A stretch of 22,820 nt of DNA, from positions 1-22,820 of the forward strand of contig JAGZUF010000030.1 of assembly GCA_018380115.1 (NCBI GenBank), given 5' to 3'. A program made the position numbers and the translations under genes. Source of the stretch: Oscillospiraceae bacterium. GTDB lineage: Bacteria; Bacillota; Clostridia; Oscillospirales; Ruminococcaceae. Under the pieces are notes generated by a model. That model ran no database searches. It was not told the origin of the DNA and saw only the letters and a program-made list of their open reading frames with translations. Below are positions 21,230-22,820 of this stretch, one piece after another; the first letter of the stretch is position 1, and every line of letters starts with the position of its first letter.

Positions 21230-21353
21230 TTGCAGAAGCCTCCTTGCGTTTGCTGCATCAAGTATACGGTCTTCGTGTTTTACTGGCAAGCAAGAGATGT
21301 TGGCAATTTGTCAATTCGTTCTAACATCTTGAAATTTAAGCGTTTTGGAAATA

Positions 21354-21623
21354 TCAAACGGATATATGCCAAAATACGGCACAGGCGCCGCCGTTTTCAC
21401 TATTTCCAATTTGAATGGAGCCCTCAGGCTGTTCAGCTAATTGTTTTGCGATATAAACCAAGCCTGGAATGCCCGGCTTTCATCCGCCGCGCTTTGCCCC
21501 CGCAGTAAAATTTTTTCAGAGCCTTCTGCAAATCCTCCTCACTGAATCCACCTTCTGCATCACAAATTGTATATAGAAGCCGTCCTTTTCATCTCCAATT
21601 TTCCGGCAGGGAGAGCATTTGCC
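21354..21623 (-). pseudogene. Sensor histidine kinase, frameshifted C-terminal remnant
   Basis: The minus strand carries, in different frames, NALPAGK (N-box remnant), IGDEKDGFY, then CDAEGGFSEEDLQKALKKFY (G1 box and following helix), GHSRLGLY (G2 box) and YIAKQLAEQPEGSIQIGNSE to a TGA at 21354. Small deletions in TATATACA near 21578 and TATATCGC near 21450 account for the frame changes. These are the boxes of a GHKL ATPase domain. The N-terminal sensor, HAMP and H-box are gone. No response regulator gene is seen nearby. Confidence 0.75.
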
Positions 21624-21839
21624 ATAAAAGAACCCCTGCATTCAGGGGCGGTATTTATTCCGCAGACGGCAATTGGGCGTCACCGTGCAACTCCGGTTCT
21701 TCCCTGCGCGAAAAGCTGCCACCGCGCCGGCAATTTCCTTCACTTAGAGTTTCACCGTCTCACAAGCCGGCTGCCTTTTTCTGGTTTTTGAGCACAAAAA
21801 ACAGACGCCCGGCAAAGGGATGTCTAAATAAAGAGCCGC
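21624..21839. other. Intergenic stretch, probably decayed coding DNA
   Basis: A small hairpin CCCCTG-CATT-CAGGGG (21633-21648) acts as a possible minus-strand terminator. Upstream on that strand a short frame ends in HGDAQLPSAE-stop near 21660. It looks coding-like, but I cannot place the family. Confidence 0.3.
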
Positions 21840-22063
21840 GTATCAGTGTACAGAGGCAACAGCGGCTTTCAGCCGCGCGGCAGCACCGCTGGCGGTGTTA
21901 TCCTCCTTGCCCTCCGTATCAGGAAGGCTGCGCCGTCTGCCCTGCCTTGCCCGCGATACCGCCGCTCGGCTGAAAGTTCCGCAGGCTGGCGCCTGCGGGT
22001 CGGCAAGGCGGCAGGGCCCGGCTGTGGGCCCGCTTGGGCGCAGTTTCCTTTGTACACTGATAC
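21840..22063. repeat. 224-bp hairpin-rich element with inverted ends (MITE-like)
   Basis: Ends are GTATCAGTGTACA (21840-21852) and TGTACACTGATAC (22051-22063), perfect 13-base arms. Similarity continues inward (GAGGCAACAGCGGC against AAGGAAACTGCGCC). The interior has hairpins CACCGC-TG-GCGGTG and GCAGGC-TG-GCGCCTGC, and CTTTCAGCCG inverted against CGGCTGAAAG. No ORF with an SD. No clear target duplication. Could be a MITE or a structured RNA/palindromic repeat. Confidence 0.65.
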
Positions 22064-22069
22064 TATCAT

Positions 22070-22098
22070 TTGCAAATGGTGTAGTATTGGTGTAAAAT
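22070..22098 (+). promoter_or_regulatory. Promoter of the hxlR gene
   Basis: TTGCAA (22070-22075), exact 17-base spacer, TAAAAT (22093-22098). It begins 7 bases after the right end of the MITE-like element. Confidence 0.75.
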
Positions 22099-22200
22099 GG
22101 AACACAAACATTCCAGAGCGCCCGTAACACTGGCCTTTTGGATGTATTGCTTAATTAAACCGCAGTTGCCGAAAAGAAACTATTGAGGGAGCGCGATGAA

Positions 22201-22527
22201 ATGCATCAGGCCAAAGAAATGCCCGCATGCCCGGTGGAAACAACGCTTATGCTGATAGGCGATAAATGGAAAGTTCTCATTCTGCGTGATTTAATGCCTG
22301 GCACAAAACGGTTTGGAGAATTAAAAAAATCTATTGGCAGCGTGTCGCAGAAGGTGTTGACCGCACAGCTTCGGGATATGGAAGAAAAGGGCCTTGTCAG
22401 CCGCCATGTGTACGCAGAGGTGCCGCCGCGGGTGGAATACAGCCTGACAGAACTGGGGCAAAGCCTGAAGCCGGTTCTGGACGCCATGTGGGCATGGGGC
22501 GAGGGATATAAGGCCAAAACCTGCTGA
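22201..22527 (+). CDS. HxlR-family transcriptional regulator
   Basis: A 108-aa winged-helix regulator. The start CPVETTLMLIGDKWKVLILR is diagnostic of HxlR: the single early Cys is the redox or electrophile sensor in several members, and it is followed by GDKW. The wing contains GSVSQKVLTAQLRDMEEKGL and PPRVEYSLTELG. The ATG at 22201 is chosen because GAGGGAG lies 9 bases upstream; an in-frame TTG at 22183 overlaps it. It has its own promoter. Such regulators often control flavin-dependent oxidoreductases, and the PNPOx gene promoter at 15077-15145 has suitable inverted sites, but that link is inference. Confidence 0.9.
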   Translation: MHQAKEMPACPVETTLMLIGDKWKVLILRDLMPGTKRFGELKKSIGSVSQKVLTAQLRDMEEKGLVSRHVYAEVPPRVEYSLTELGQSLKPVLDAMWAWGEGYKAKTC

Positions 22528-22820
22528 AGCGGCGCAGGGCCGGGCGGCCCGGCAGGCAGGGGCCCGCGCATGCCTGAGCCTTGCGCGGCTTTGGCCGCAT
22601 CCTGCGGCGCGCCAAATGAAAGTCAGGGCCCCGTCTTGTGCCGAAGATAGCCGAGAATTCTCGCTCTCCCAAACAGGCGAAACAGTCCGCCCACGGCGGC
22701 GTCCGCTGGCACGAAGCCACGGCGGTACGGCAAGCCTGCGGGCAGCCTCCCCCTTTGCCCAAGAGAGATAAAAAGCACAAAGCAAAAATTTACAGCGCAT
22801 GCAATACGCCATGATAGCGC
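22528..22820. other. Gene-free right edge
   Basis: About 290 bases after hxlR. GC-rich at first, then mixed. Short frames on both strands lack SD and family similarity. No RNA gene, terminator with a T-run or repeat recognised. Confidence 0.4.

Overview
The window looks like a gut-type Clostridia chromosome of Oscillospiraceae (Ruminococcaceae) character. The inference rests on a GC-rich left half with strong SD sequences, a yybP-ykoY element in front of a P-type ATPase, a citrate synthase of the type seen in these genomes, and debris of Firmicutes integrative conjugative elements. No species is claimed. From about 11.5 kb rightwards the codon and base use is visibly less GC-rich, and accessory functions and broken genes accumulate.

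Left part (1-11.5 kb). A copy of an interspersed repeat abuts the terminator of tRNA-Leu(GAG). It is followed by a MATE transporter, a Mn2+-type yybP-ykoY riboswitch with its terminator controlling a P2A-type cation ATPase, then on the minus strand cysK, a 61-aa protein and a Cys-containing lipoprotein. A small XRE regulator is divergent from the lipoprotein. A second, inverted copy of the repeat follows, then a gene-free repeat-rich stretch, citrate synthase (minus), and an NADPH-dependent FMN reductase/iron-sulfur flavoprotein-like gene (plus) with a palindromic operator at its promoter.

Middle (11.5-15.1 kb). One minus-strand gene string reads: promoter with an HxlR-like inverted operator, PNPOx-family flavoprotein, FMN riboswitch with terminator, ribU (riboflavin ECF S component), PNPOx-ferredoxin fusion, zinc-type macrodomain hydrolase, class M sirtuin (SirTM). 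This joins a reversible protein ADP-ribosylation pair to flavin sensing, import and flavoproteins. No gcvH-L or lplA2, the usual SirTM partners, is present. It is the most interesting system in the window.

Right part (15.2-22.8 kb). A 133-aa XRE/membrane regulator gene has been split by a 5.31-kb element (15807-21116) with 21-bp imperfect terminal inverted repeats. The two gene halves rejoin in frame if the element is removed. Inside are the last codons of a probable serine recombinase fused to the first codons of a RepA-type initiator (a large internal deletion), a Cys-rich VLP protein, an ICE-type XRE regulator, oriT-like hairpins, and a cargo of TetR regulator, 44-aa membrane peptide and two membrane-anchored alpha/beta hydrolases. 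Outside lie a tyrosine recombinase tail, a frameshifted histidine kinase tail, a 224-bp hairpin-rich element with inverted ends, and an HxlR regulator.
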